Shown piece after piece: positions 48,165 to 57,112 of a stretch of 64,000 bases of DNA; the stretch's first letter is position 1; every line of letters begins with the position of its first letter. The notes beneath the pieces are model-generated. The model made no database searches, was not told where the DNA came from, and worked only from the letters and a program-made list of their open reading frames with translations. The position numbers and the translations under genes are program-made. The DNA is from Paraburkholderia sartisoli (GTDB lineage: Bacteria > Pseudomonadota > Gammaproteobacteria > Burkholderiales > Burkholderiaceae): positions 1,302,001 through 1,366,000 of the forward strand of contig NZ_FNRQ01000001.1 of assembly GCF_900107685.1 (NCBI RefSeq). The letters are read 5' to 3'.

Positions 48165-48647
48165 TTAACGACGGTCTTGCCAGCTCATGGTGCCGTTGCC
48201 CCGGTTGTCGCCGCGTCCGGAGCCACGCCCGTTGCCATCGCCGTTTCCGCCGCCGCGCGCGTTGTTATCGCGGCCGGCTTGCGGAGGCGGATGTCCTCCG
48301 CCGTGATCGCCACCTTGTCCGCCTGCCTGAGGCGGCGGACCACCGCCACCACCCGGCCGGGCGCCGCCACCCGGTCGTCCGGCCTGCGGGGGAGGTGGTC
48401 GTCCCTGTCCGTAGTTGTCGCGGTTGTTGTAGTGACCCCGGTCGTAATACCCCGGGCCGGAGTAATTGCCGAAGCCGAGATACACGTTTGTCTGCGGCGC
48501 GGGCGCGCCACCGTAGCCATAAGTGGGATAGGTCTGTTCGTAGCCGTCATAGCCTCCGCCGTAGGCGGGCGTGCCATCCGGATAAACGGCGCAACCCGAG
48601 AGGACGGTTGCGGCTGCAAGACCAGCCATCAATGCAAAGCGTTTCAT
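48165..48647 (-). CDS. Gly/Pro-rich small lipoprotein of unknown function
   Basis: 160 residues. The start is a lipoprotein signal with lipobox LSGC (Cys at residue 19). A Tyr/Gly-rich stretch (YGGGYDGYEQTYPTYGYGG) follows. The C-terminal 80 residues are low complexity, with three PPPQAG repeats, Gly runs and a basic end (NRGNGTMSWQDRR). I do not recognise a family. It would sit in the outer membrane facing the periplasm. The gene stands alone, convergent with lutAB. Confidence 0.75.
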   Translation of the reverse strand: MKRFALMAGLAAATVLSGCAVYPDGTPAYGGGYDGYEQTYPTYGYGGAPAPQTNVYLGFGNYSGPGYYDRGHYNNRDNYGQGRPPPPQAGRPGGGARPGGGGGPPPQAGGQGGDHGGGHPPPQAGRDNNARGGGNGDGNGRGSGRGDNRGNGTMSWQDRR

Positions 48648-48923
48648 AGGAAGGTGACTCGCAAGCCTTTCATATCGGTAAGACAGCGTTTTACAGGGCT
48701 TGTCGCGTTTGCGTTGTGCGATTTTGTAAGGATTTCTTTCACCCGTTTGTAGGCATGGCGCGTGTGAGAGCTGCCCGGATCGCGGACACGGAACCGTTCA
48801 CTGTTTCCTGCAGGACAACGCTGTTTCTTGCGGGGATGGGTTTTTCCCGATTGCGTCTCAATTTAAGATGCTCACTGGGCAAAGTGGGTCACGAGCTCAC
48901 CGCCCCTACACAAGGAACGCATC

Positions 48924-49163
48924 ATGAAAAAGACAATATCGATGTACTGGCCACTCGCCATCGTCCTGCCGCTTGCCATCGCCGCCTTTTTCCACATCTG
49001 CGGCGAAGCCGCTTCGCGCGCAACGCAAACGCCGCTCGCCGCCGGCCAGGTCACCGCCGAACTGGCGCGGGCCGTATCGTACGGCCTTGTCGGCGACGAC
49101 ACCAGCCTGCCGGCGAAAAGCCTGCGTGAAGCCACGCTGCTGCCGGTGCGCACAGCGCTGTAA
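48924..49163 (+). CDS. Small membrane or exported protein, unknown function
   Basis: 79 residues beginning MKKTISMYWPLAIVLPLAIA, a hydrophobic segment that could be a signal anchor or uncleaved signal peptide, followed by a short soluble part with a single Cys (FHICGEAAS). AAGGA lies seven bases upstream, supporting a real gene. It is not recognised. A GC-rich hairpin (49171-49193) follows. Confidence 0.6.
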   Translation: MKKTISMYWPLAIVLPLAIAAFFHICGEAASRATQTPLAAGQVTAELARAVSYGLVGDDTSLPAKSLREATLLPVRTAL

Positions 49164-49275
49164 AACGGGTGCTGGGGCGGGGTCGTCCCCAGCGTGATTT
49201 CGCGGGCCTTTGTATAATCGCCACTTCGCTGCGCAACGCGGCTCCATGACCGTCTGCGTACGTAGCAACGCTCCG

Positions 49276-49758
49276 ATGAAAACGATCTCCGTCTGCTTTG
49301 TCTGCCTCGGAAATATCTGTCGCTCGCCGACGGCCGAAGGCGTCATGCGGCATCAGGTCGAAGCAGCAAGATTGTCCGATCGCATCCTGATCGACTCCGC
49401 GGGCACCGGCGACTGGCATGTCGGCGCATCGCCCGACCGGCGCGCGCAGCAGGCCGCTGGCGAGCGGGGCTACGACCTGTCGGCGCTACGCGGGCGCCAG
49501 GTCGCACTGGAAGATTTCGAGCGGTTCGATCTGCTGATCGCGATGGACGACGCGAACGTCGCCGCATTGAAGGCCATCTGTCCGCCGGCGCAGCGCGACA
49601 GGATCCGTCTGCTGATGGAATTTGCGCCCGCAACCGATACCCGCGAGGTGGCCGACCCGTATTTTGGCGGCGATGCGGGCTTCGAGCGTGTGCTGGACCA
49701 GTGTGAAGCAGCCTGCCGTGGCCTGATCGCGGCGCTGCGGCCCCAATTGACCACGTGA
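49276..49758 (+). CDS. Low molecular weight protein-tyrosine phosphatase
   Basis: 160 residues from the ATG at 49276. The phosphatase P-loop CLGNICRS (C10-x5-R16) is directly at the N-terminus, and the general-acid Asp is in VADPYFGGDAGF. These enzymes dephosphorylate tyrosine kinases of exopolysaccharide systems or arsenate-like substrates; no such partner is adjacent. A TATAAT at 49213-49218 is a plausible -10. An upstream ATG at 49246 is possible. It precedes iscR, with the iscR control sites between. Confidence 0.88.
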   Translation: MKTISVCFVCLGNICRSPTAEGVMRHQVEAARLSDRILIDSAGTGDWHVGASPDRRAQQAAGERGYDLSALRGRQVALEDFERFDLLIAMDDANVAALKAICPPAQRDRIRLLMEFAPATDTREVADPYFGGDAGFERVLDQCEAACRGLIAALRPQLTT

Positions 49759-49814
49759 CGGCGCCGCGGACCGCGCAGTCTTCTATCTTTTAGATAACCG
49801 GAACAGGGATAGGG

Positions 49815-49866
49815 ATACTTGACTAAATTCGTCATGTATTTATACTTGACGAAAATTGTCGAGAAT
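49815..49866 (+). promoter_or_regulatory. isc promoter with two tandem IscR type-1 boxes
   Basis: Box 1, 49815-49839, has ATACTTGACTAAATTCGTCA followed by TGTAT; box 2, 49842-49866, starts ATACTTGACGAAAATTGTCG. Both follow the IscR type-1 form ATASYYGACT-N-AGTCRRSTAT. TTGACT (49819-49824) and TATACT (49841-49846), 16 bases apart, form the promoter, so the boxes overlap both elements. This predicts autorepression by [2Fe-2S]-IscR. Confidence 0.85.
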
Positions 49867-49884
49867 TGCGGTTCCCAATACATC

Positions 49885-50412
49885 ATGAGACTCACCACGA
49901 AAGGCCGTTTCGCCGTCACGGCGATGATTGACCTGGCACTGCGCCAGGAGCAGGGCCCGGTGACGCTTGCGGGTATCAGCCAGCGCCAGCACATCTCCCT
50001 GTCTTATCTCGAGCAGCTGTTTGGCAAGCTGCGTCGCCATGAGATCGTCGAGTCCGTTCGCGGGCCGGGCGGCGGGTACAACCTCGCGCGTCGCGCCGAG
50101 GTGGTCACGGTCGCCGACATCATCATCGCGGTTGACGAGCCGCTCGACGCCACCCAGTGCGGCGGGAAGGGCACGTGCGAAGGCACGAAACAGCACGATG
50201 GTCACTGCATGACCCACGAGCTGTGGTCGACGCTGAACCAGAAAATGGTCGAGTATCTCGATTCCGTCTCGCTGAAAGACCTCGTCGACCAGCAACGCGC
50301 GCGCGAAGGTTCGCCCGCGGTGCTGCGCGACCGGCGCAGCGAGGCCCCGGCCGTGGAACCTGCCCGTGTAACGCCGAAAGGTCCGAATTCCGTTTTCAAC
50401 CTGGCCGGCTGA
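49885..50412 (+). CDS. iscR: Fe-S cluster assembly transcriptional regulator IscR
   Basis: Rrf2-family regulator, 175 residues, starting [20 protein letters not shown]. The winged helix includes [20 protein letters not shown] and [11 protein letters not shown]. The cluster ligands are C92, C98 and C108, with His at 111; compared with E. coli (C92, C98, C104, H107) there are four extra residues between the second and third Cys. The ATG at 49885 was chosen over an upstream frame start inside the promoter. First gene of the isc operon. Confidence 0.96.
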   Translation: MRLTTKGRFAVTAMIDLALRQEQGPVTLAGISQRQHISLSYLEQLFGKLRRHEIVESVRGPGGGYNLARRAEVVTVADIIIAVDEPLDATQCGGKGTCEGTKQHDGHCMTHELWSTLNQKMVEYLDSVSLKDLVDQQRAREGSPAVLRDRRSEAPAVEPARVTPKGPNSVFNLAG

Positions 50413-50497
50413 TGCCAGCAGGGCAGACGCGAAGGGCACGACAGAATGCCATCGGGTCGAGCGCCAGAGCCAGTACATAGATTTCCCGGAGCGATTG

Positions 50498-51721
50498 ATG
50501 AATAACGACATTCCCCACCTGCCCATTTACATGGACTACAGCGCGACGACGCCGGTCGATCCGCGTGTGGTGGACAAGATGATTCCGTATCTGCGCGAGC
50601 AGTTCGGCAACCCGGCATCGCGCAGCCACTCGTATGGCTGGGATGCGGAACGTGCGGTCGAGGAAGCGCGCGAGAACGTCGCCGCGCTCGTGAACGCCGA
50701 CCCGCGCGAGATCATCTGGACGTCGGGCGCCACCGAATCCGACAACCTCGCGATCAAGGGCGCCGCGCACTTCTACAAGAGCAAGGGCAAGCACATCATC
50801 ACGGTGAAGACCGAGCACAAGGCCGTGCTCGACACCTGCCGCGAGCTCGAGCGCGAAGGCTTTGAAGTCACGTATCTGAACGTGAAAGACGACGGCCTGA
50901 TCGATCTCGACGTGTTCAAGGCCGCGCTGCGCCCGGACACGATCCTGGTGTCGGTGATGTCGGTGAACAACGAAATCGGCGTCGTGCAGGACATCGAGAC
51001 GCTCGGCGAAATCTGCCGCGAAAAGGGCATCATTTTTCACGTCGACGCGGCGCAGGCCACCGGCAAGATCGTAATCGACCTGCAAAAGCTGAAGGTCGAC
51101 CTGATGTCGTTCTCGGCGCACAAGACGTACGGTCCGAAGGGCATCGGCGCGCTGTACGTGCGTCGCAAGCCGCGTATCCGGATCGAGGCGCAGATGCACG
51201 GCGGCGGTCACGAGCGCGGCATGCGTTCGGGCACGCTGGCCACGCACCAGATCGTCGGCATGGGCGAGGCGTTCCGCATCGCGCGCGAGGAAATGGCGAC
51301 GGAAAACGAGCGCATCCGCATGCTGCGCGACCGTCTGCTGCGCGGCCTGTCGGAAATCGAGGAAACGTATGTGAACGGCGACATGGAAAAGCGTGTCCCG
51401 CACAACCTGAACATCAGCTTCAATTTCGTCGAGGGCGAGTCGCTGATCATGGCGGTGAAGGACGTCGCGGTGTCGTCGGGTTCGGCGTGTACGTCGGCTT
51501 CGCTGGAGCCGTCGTATGTGCTGCGCGCGCTTGGTCGCAACGACGAACTGGCGCACAGTTCGATCCGCTTCACGGTCGGCCGTTTCACGACGGAGCAGGA
51601 CGTCGACTATGTGATCAACCTGTTGAAGAACAAGATTGCCAAGCTGCGCGATCTGTCGCCGCTGTGGGAAATGCATCAGGACGGTATCGATATCTCGACC
51701 ATCCAGTGGGCCGCGCACTGA
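50498..51721 (+). CDS. iscS: Cysteine desulfurase IscS
   Basis: PLP enzyme taking sulfur from cysteine for Fe-S clusters and thio-tRNA, 407 residues. It begins [20 protein letters not shown]. The PLP-binding Lys is in [17 protein letters not shown], and the active-site Cys on the mobile loop is in [17 protein letters not shown]. The ATG at 50498 follows GGAG by six bases and is immediately preceded by an in-frame TTG. It lies 85 bases after iscR. Confidence 0.98.
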   Translation: MNNDIPHLPIYMDYSATTPVDPRVVDKMIPYLREQFGNPASRSHSYGWDAERAVEEARENVAALVNADPREIIWTSGATESDNLAIKGAAHFYKSKGKHIITVKTEHKAVLDTCRELEREGFEVTYLNVKDDGLIDLDVFKAALRPDTILVSVMSVNNEIGVVQDIETLGEICREKGIIFHVDAAQATGKIVIDLQKLKVDLMSFSAHKTYGPKGIGALYVRRKPRIRIEAQMHGGGHERGMRSGTLATHQIVGMGEAFRIAREEMATENERIRMLRDRLLRGLSEIEETYVNGDMEKRVPHNLNISFNFVEGESLIMAVKDVAVSSGSACTSASLEPSYVLRALGRNDELAHSSIRFTVGRFTTEQDVDYVINLLKNKIAKLRDLSPLWEMHQDGIDISTIQWAAH

Positions 51722-51791
51722 CGCGCCAGCATTGACATCGGCGTCGATCTGAAAATCGAACGCAGTTTGAAACGAATCAAGGAGTGACATC

Positions 51792-52208
51792 ATGGCTTAC
51801 AGCGACAAGGTTCTGGACCATTACGAAAACCCGCGCAACGTCGGCTCGTTCGCGAAAGACGACGACGCGGTCGGCACCGGCATGGTCGGCGCGCCGGCGT
51901 GCGGCGACGTGATGAAGCTGCAGATCCGCGTGGGTGCGGACGGCATCATCGAAGACGCGAAGTTCAAGACGTACGGCTGCGGTTCGGCAATCGCGTCGAG
52001 CTCGCTCGTCACCGAATGGGTGAAGGGCAAGACGCTCGATCAGGCGATGACGATCAGGAACACGCAGATCGCCGAAGAACTGGCGCTGCCGCCGGTCAAG
52101 ATCCACTGCTCGATCCTCGCGGAAGACGCGATCAAGGCAGCGGTGGCCGACTACAAGCAGCGTCACGGCGAAACAGCGGAAGCGGGCGAAAAGCAGCACG
52201 CTGCCTGA
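51792..52208 (+). CDS. iscU: Fe-S cluster scaffold IscU
   Basis: Scaffold on which clusters are built, 138 residues. The three ligand cysteines are in GAPACGDVMKLQI (with the nearby Asp), YGCGSAIASSS and KIHCSILAEDA. The LPPVK peptide recognised by HscA lies just before the third Cys, matching the chaperone genes downstream. It starts 70 bases after iscS, with AAGGAGTG upstream. Confidence 0.98.
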   Translation: MAYSDKVLDHYENPRNVGSFAKDDDAVGTGMVGAPACGDVMKLQIRVGADGIIEDAKFKTYGCGSAIASSSLVTEWVKGKTLDQAMTIRNTQIAEELALPPVKIHCSILAEDAIKAAVADYKQRHGETAEAGEKQHAA

Positions 52209-52401
52209 ATGGACTGAGTGGCGGGCTGGAAGCACGATGATCCGCACGCGCCAGGCGCGCGCGGATTCTCGGCGAAGCAGCAGGCAGCGGGCGGTTTGAC
52301 GACACGGCAACGTGGAACGAAGCGCCCGGCGTGAACGATACGGGATGCAGGCAGGGTAGCGGGGGCGCGATCACACGCGTCACCGCGTAATGAGAAACGC
52401 T

Positions 52402-52725
52402 ATGGCAATTACGTTGACCGAAAAGGCAGTACAGCACGTCCAGAGATACCTGACACGGCGCGGTAAAGGCGTCGGCCTGCGCGTCGGTGTGCGCACGACG
52501 GGATGCTCGGGTCTTGCCTACAAGCTGGAATATGTGGACGAACTCGCGCCGGAAGACGAAGTGTTCGAATGCAACGGCGTGAAGATCATCGTCGACCCGA
52601 AGAGCCTTGCCTATATCGACGGCACGGAGCTCGACTTCGCACGCGAAGGGTTGAATGAAGGCTTCAAGTTCAACAACCCGAACGTGAAGGACGAGTGCGG
52701 CTGCGGCGAATCGTTTCGCGTGTAG
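52402..52725 (+). CDS. iscA: Fe-S cluster assembly A-type carrier IscA
   Basis: A-type cluster carrier, 107 residues, with the three conserved cysteines in [11 protein letters not shown] and [22 protein letters not shown] at the ATG of 52402 matches the family start, whereas a start 12 bases upstream does not. It lies 193 bases after iscU. A strong terminator follows and separates it from hscB. Confidence 0.96.
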   Translation: MAITLTEKAVQHVQRYLTRRGKGVGLRVGVRTTGCSGLAYKLEYVDELAPEDEVFECNGVKIIVDPKSLAYIDGTELDFAREGLNEGFKFNNPNVKDECGCGESFRV

Positions 52726-52741
52726 CTCCGCGAGAAGCGGG

Positions 52742-52767
52742 AAAAAGGCGGCGCGGGCCGCCTTTTT
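52742..52767 (+). terminator. Intrinsic terminator inside the isc cluster (iscA / hscB)
   Basis: AAAAAGGCGGC-GCGG-GCCGCCTTTTT, with a T5 run, 16 bases after the iscA stop. The downstream chaperone genes would need read-through or their own promoter. Confidence 0.85.
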
Positions 52768-52871
52768 AATTTCCGTCCCGTGTTTTTCGCCCCGTGCATC
52801 GCTCCATGTTTCGCCGCACACCACACGCTTCACGCGCCTCCCACGCTCTCATCGACGGACGACGTAATCCG

Positions 52872-53399
52872 ATGGCCTCGCTGACCGACAGCCACTTCGA
52901 CCTGTTCAACCTGCCGGTGCAATACGCGATCGATAGCAGCACGCTCGATCACGCGTATCGCACGGTTCAGGCGCAGGTTCACCCCGACCGTTTCGCGGCC
53001 GCCGGCGACGCGCAGAAGCGCATCGCGATGCAGTGGGCGACGCGCACCAATGAGGCGTACCAGACGCTGCGCGATCCGCTTAAGCGCGCGACGTATCTGC
53101 TGTCGCTTCGCGGGATCGACGTCGGCGCGGAAAACAACACGGCGATGGAACCGGCGTTCCTGATGCAGCAGATGGAGTGGCGCGAAGGTATCGAAGACGC
53201 GGCCGCCGCGAAGAACATCGACGCGCTCGATGCACTCCTCGCCGGGCTGCGCGACGAAGAGCGCGTGCGCTTCACGAAACTGGGCGCGCTGCTCGACAGC
53301 GGCGCGAACCAGGCAGCCGGCGAGGCGGTGCGCCAGTTGATGTTCATCGAGCGCGTCGCGTCGGAAATCGGCGTGCAGATCGAGAAACTCGACAACTGA
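52872..53399 (+). CDS. hscB: Fe-S cluster co-chaperone HscB
   Basis: J-domain co-chaperone that delivers IscU to HscA, 175 residues. The J-domain (residues 5-75) has the HPD motif at 37-39 (QVHPDRF), and the C-terminal helical domain binding IscU includes [18 protein letters not shown]. The start at 52872 ([14 protein letters not shown]) fits family alignment; upstream in-frame codons look non-coding. It lies 71 bases before hscA. Confidence 0.95.
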   Translation: MASLTDSHFDLFNLPVQYAIDSSTLDHAYRTVQAQVHPDRFAAAGDAQKRIAMQWATRTNEAYQTLRDPLKRATYLLSLRGIDVGAENNTAMEPAFLMQQMEWREGIEDAAAAKNIDALDALLAGLRDEERVRFTKLGALLDSGANQAAGEAVRQLMFIERVASEIGVQIEKLDN

Positions 53400-53470
53400 T
53401 CCAGCGCGCTGGCCGCAAACCAGACGATTCAATCATTAACGGGTCGAACGACACCCGAAGAAGATCACAG

Positions 53471-55342
53471 ATGGCTTTACTGCAAATCTCCGAACCCGGC
53501 ATGGCGCCCGCGCCGCATCAGCGGCGTCTCGCCGTCGGCATCGATCTCGGCACCACGAACTCGCTCGTCGCGGCGGTGCGCAGCGGCGTGCCCGACGTAC
53601 TGCCCGACGAGGACGGCCATGTGCTGCTGCCGTCCGTCGTGCGTTATCTGGAAAAGGGCGGCCGCCGGATCGGCCGCGCGGCGAAGGCCGAGGCGGCGAG
53701 CGATCCGCGCAACACGATCGTGTCGGCCAAGCGCTTCATGGGCCGTGGCAAAAGCGAAGTGGAAGGCGCCGAGAACGCGCCGTACGATTTCGTCGATGCG
53801 CCGGGCATGGTGCAGATTCGTACGATCGATGGCGTGAAGAGTCCGGTCGAAGTGTCGGCGGAGATACTCGCGACGCTGCGCCAGCGCGCCGAAGATACAC
53901 TGGGTGACGAACTCGTCGGCGCGGTGATCACCGTGCCGGCCTATTTCGACGAAGCGCAGCGCCAGGCGACGAAAGACGCCGCGCGTCTCGCCGGCCTGAA
54001 CGTGCTGCGTCTGCTGAACGAGCCGACCGCCGCGGCGATCGCGTATGGGCTCGATAACGGTTCGGAAGGGTTGTACGCCGTGTACGACCTCGGCGGCGGC
54101 ACGTTCGATCTGTCGATCCTGAAGCTCACGAAAGGCGTGTTCGAAGTGCTCGCCGCGGGCGGCGATTCCGCGCTCGGCGGTGACGATTTCGACCACGCGC
54201 TGTATCGCCATGTACTCGCACAGACGCGCATCGCGCCGCAGGCGCTGACGCCGGAAGACGTCCGTCTGCTGCTCGATCACGTTCGCGTGACGAAGGAAGC
54301 GCTCTCGAGCGCGCCCGTCGCGAAGCTCGAAGCCACGCTGTCGAACGGCACGAAGCTCGACCTGACGATCGACGAAGCCACCTTCGAAACCATCACGCAG
54401 GCGCTCGTGCAGCGCACGCTCGGCCCCACGAAGAAGGCGCTGCGCGACGCGAAGGTCGCGCCCGCCGACATCAAGGGTGTGGTGCTGGTGGGCGGCGCGA
54501 CGCGCATGCCGGTCATCCGCCGCGCGGTCGAGGCGTTCTTCGGCCAGCCGCCGCTCATCAATCTCGATCCGGATCAGGTGGTCGCGCTGGGCGCGGCGAT
54601 CCAGGCCGATCTGCTGGCGGGCAACCGCGGCGCCGATGGCGACGACTGGCTGCTGCTCGACGTGATCCCGCTATCGCTCGGCGTCGAGACGATGGGTGGC
54701 CTGACCGAAAAGATCATCCCGCGCAATTCGACGATTCCGGTCGCCCGCGCGCAGGATTTCACGACGTTCAAGGACGGCCAGACCGCGATGGCGATCCACG
54801 TGGTGCAGGGCGAACGCGAACTCGTGAGCGATTGCCGCTCGCTCGCGCGCTTCGAGCTGCGCGGCATTCCGCCGATGGTGGCCGGCGCGGCGCGGATTCG
54901 CGTGACGTACCAGGTCGACGCGGACGGTCTCCTCTCGGTGTTCGCGCGCGAACAGCATTCGGGCGTCGAGGCTTCGGTGGTGGTGAAGCCGTCCTACGGT
55001 CTCGCCGACGACGACGTCGCGCGCATGCTCGAGGACAGCTTCAAGACCGCGGAAGTCGACATGCGCGCCCGCGCGCTGCGCGAGGCGCAGGTCGAGGCGC
55101 AACGTCTCATCGAGGCCACCGATGCGGCGCTTGCCGCCGACGGCGAACTGCTCGACGACGACGAACGCGCGCAGCTCGACACGCTGCTCGCCGCGTTGCG
55201 CGCGGTTGCGCAGAGCGAGAACGGCGACGCCGTCGAAGCGGCAACCCAGGCTCTTGCCGAAGGCACGGACGAATTCGCCGCGCGCCGCATGAACAAGGGT
55301 ATCCGGCGCGCACTGGCGGGGCGCAAGCTCGACGAGATCTAA
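53471..55342 (+). CDS. hscA: Fe-S protein assembly chaperone HscA (Hsp70 class)
   Basis: Hsp70-type ATPase specific for IscU, 623 residues, close to E. coli HscA (616). The ATPase domain shows [26 protein letters not shown] and [13 protein letters not shown], and the substrate-binding domain begins around [14 protein letters not shown]. The ATG at 53471 gives a family-like N-terminus ([13 protein letters not shown]). It is followed by fdx after 116 bases. Confidence 0.97.
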   Translation: MALLQISEPGMAPAPHQRRLAVGIDLGTTNSLVAAVRSGVPDVLPDEDGHVLLPSVVRYLEKGGRRIGRAAKAEAASDPRNTIVSAKRFMGRGKSEVEGAENAPYDFVDAPGMVQIRTIDGVKSPVEVSAEILATLRQRAEDTLGDELVGAVITVPAYFDEAQRQATKDAARLAGLNVLRLLNEPTAAAIAYGLDNGSEGLYAVYDLGGGTFDLSILKLTKGVFEVLAAGGDSALGGDDFDHALYRHVLAQTRIAPQALTPEDVRLLLDHVRVTKEALSSAPVAKLEATLSNGTKLDLTIDEATFETITQALVQRTLGPTKKALRDAKVAPADIKGVVLVGGATRMPVIRRAVEAFFGQPPLINLDPDQVVALGAAIQADLLAGNRGADGDDWLLLDVIPLSLGVETMGGLTEKIIPRNSTIPVARAQDFTTFKDGQTAMAIHVVQGERELVSDCRSLARFELRGIPPMVAGAARIRVTYQVDADGLLSVFAREQHSGVEASVVVKPSYGLADDDVARMLEDSFKTAEVDMRARALREAQVEAQRLIEATDAALAADGELLDDDERAQLDTLLAALRAVAQSENGDAVEAATQALAEGTDEFAARRMNKGIRRALAGRKLDEI

Positions 55343-55458
55343 GCCGCTTCAACCCCGGATCACGTGACGCGCGTCGATATCAAAAAAGCGCGCGTCACCG
55401 GTAAAATGGTGCGTAGCCTGACTGACGGCGGCGTGCCCAGAGAACGAACGGAAACTGT

Positions 55459-55800
55459 ATGCCTCAAATCGTTGTGCTGCCTCACGTCGAACTGTGTCCT
55501 GAGGGCGCGGTGATCGAAGCTGTGCCGGGCAAGAGCATCTGTGACAATCTGCTGGATAACGGCATCGAAATCGAGCATGCGTGCGAGAAGTCGTGTGCCT
55601 GCACCACGTGTCACGTGCTCGTGCGCGAAGGCTTCAACGCGCTCGTGCCGTCGGAAGAAGACGAAGACGATCTGCTGGACAAGGCATGGGGTCTCGAGCC
55701 GGAATCACGGCTGTCGTGCCAGGCGCTGGCGCCGGCCGACCAGGACCTCGTCGTCGAAATCCCGCGGTATTCGATCAACCACGCGAAGGAAAATCACTGA
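55459..55800 (+). CDS. fdx: ISC-type [2Fe-2S] ferredoxin
   Basis: Adrenodoxin-like ferredoxin that gives electrons to Fe-S assembly, 113 residues. It has clustered cysteines in HACEKSCACTTCHVLV and the distal ligand in RLSCQALAP. The start MPQIVVLPHVELCPEGAVI is typical. It lies between hscA and iscX. Confidence 0.96.
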   Translation: MPQIVVLPHVELCPEGAVIEAVPGKSICDNLLDNGIEIEHACEKSCACTTCHVLVREGFNALVPSEEDEDDLLDKAWGLEPESRLSCQALAPADQDLVVEIPRYSINHAKENH

Positions 55801-55816
55801 GAGGAGGCGAGCAGCC

Positions 55817-56014
55817 ATGAAATGGACCGACACGCAGGAAATCGCGATGGCCCTGACGGACAAGCATCAGGCCGTCGATCCACAAACGGTGCGTTTCACC
55901 GATCTGCACCGCTGGGTGATGGAGCTGGACGGATTCGATGACGATCCCAACCGCTCGAACGAAAAAATCCTCGAAGCGATCCAGGCGGCGTGGATCGAAG
56001 ATGCGGATTATTGA
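55817..56014 (+). CDS. iscX: Fe-S cluster assembly protein IscX
   Basis: Small acidic protein, 65 residues, that binds iron and IscS and modulates cluster synthesis in E. coli. The family pattern KWTDTQEIAMALTDKH, DLHRWVMELDGFDDDP and EKILEAIQAAWIEDA is intact. AGGAGG before the ATG (55817) confirms the start. Last gene of the isc cluster; a terminator follows. Confidence 0.96.
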   Translation: MKWTDTQEIAMALTDKHQAVDPQTVRFTDLHRWVMELDGFDDDPNRSNEKILEAIQAAWIEDADY

Positions 56015-56041
56015 ACGCATCTAGCCGGGCTGTTTCTGCGC

Positions 56042-56078
56042 AAAAAAAGGCGATTCCACGGGGTGGATCGCCTTTTTT
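56042..56078 (+). terminator. Terminator at the end of the isc cluster
   Basis: AAAAAAAGGCGATTCCAC / GTGGATCGCCTTTTTT, a stem with one bulge and a T6 run, 27 bases past iscX. Confidence 0.9.
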
Positions 56079-56130
56079 GCTTCTGGTGCCGCCGGATGCC
56101 GGCCGCCGGCCGCGTCAGAAAAGAGCGGGT

Positions 56131-56835
56131 TTAACCCGCGACGAGCGTGCCGTTTTCGATCCGCACGGGCTGGCCTTGCTGGAAGGGCGGTGCATCGTGA
56201 TAGGTGAAGTAGCGGGTCTTGCCGGTTTCCATCCGCACGCGCACCGAGTAGCTGGTGGTGCTGCGGATATGTTTTTCGACCGAATTGCCGGCCACACCGC
56301 CGCCGAGCGCACCCAGCAGCGTCATCGCCGTGCGGCCGTTGCCGCTGCCGAACTGGTTGCCCACGACGCCACCGGCCACCGCGCCACCGACTGCGCCGAT
56401 ACCCGTGCCGTGTCCTTCGGTCTTGACCGCCGAAATCGCTTCGACCGTGCCGCAGCTTTGGCAGTACGCCGGTTGCGCAGGCGCCTGCTGGGCGGGTTGC
56501 TGCGCGTACTGGGGCTGCTGCACCGGAGCGGGAGCCCGGGGCGCCTGCGGGGCAGTTTGCGGCTGTGCCTGAGCCTGTTGTTGCTGGGCGGGCTGTTGTT
56601 GCTGCGCGTAGTTGGCCGGATTGGCGGGTTGCGCGGAATCGACCACGGGCGGCTGGTTGCCCACCTGCGCGGCCTGCGTCTGATCGCTCTCGACGGTGTT
56701 GCCACCGGCTTTCGGGAACACGCCCGTCACAGCGGCGGTAGCGGCGAGGGCGGCGACGATGACAGCGCCTGCCGCGGTCGCGACCAGCGGGTGAAGGCGG
56801 TTTTTTTGCGTGGGTTGCGTGTTGGGATTGTCCAT
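56131..56835 (-). CDS. Glycine-zipper 2TM domain membrane protein
   Basis: 234 residues. A basic N-terminus and one hydrophobic helix (VATAAGAVIVAALAATAAVT, about 18-37) are followed by a Gln/Pro/Ala-rich linker (50-125). A CQSC pair comes next, then a glycine-zipper region (GTGIGAVGGAVAGGVVGNQF, then LLGALGGGVAGNSVEKHI). The C-terminus resembles the SlyB/Rick_17kDa outer-membrane lipoprotein end (YSVRVRMETGKTRYFTY). It is probably an envelope structural protein. GGAGG precedes the ATG. There is no lipobox, so it is anchored by its N-terminal helix. Confidence 0.88.
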   Translation of the reverse strand: MDNPNTQPTQKNRLHPLVATAAGAVIVAALAATAAVTGVFPKAGGNTVESDQTQAAQVGNQPPVVDSAQPANPANYAQQQQPAQQQQAQAQPQTAPQAPRAPAPVQQPQYAQQPAQQAPAQPAYCQSCGTVEAISAVKTEGHGTGIGAVGGAVAGGVVGNQFGSGNGRTAMTLLGALGGGVAGNSVEKHIRSTTSYSVRVRMETGKTRYFTYHDAPPFQQGQPVRIENGTLVAG

Positions 56836-57070
56836 GTATGACCTCCGTCTGGGCAGAGTCGACAGTTTTGTTGAACCTGAGTGTCCGACAATTCAAACGC
56901 GCGGGTGTTTCAACTTGTAACCATCTGCGCGAAGCCCAGCGCGAGCCGCGGCGCGTACCCGTATTGGAAGGGAAGTGGTGTCGGGCGTCTGCAAGGAAGC
57001 GACCGGGATGGACCGCGGATGGCGCCGCGCACGGCACGCAGCTTTTACCGATAGTTACAAACCATCGGAT

Positions 57071-57093
57071 GCGCCCGGCGTTGCACCGGGCGC
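57071..57093 (-). terminator. Hairpin downstream of lysS
   Basis: GCGCCCGG-CGTTGCA-CCGGGCGC, an eight-base-pair stem 20 bases after the lysS stop on the minus strand. The T-run lies before rather than after the stem, so termination is uncertain. Confidence 0.45.
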
Positions 57094-57112
57094 GGCGATT
57101 CTAAAAAAACGG

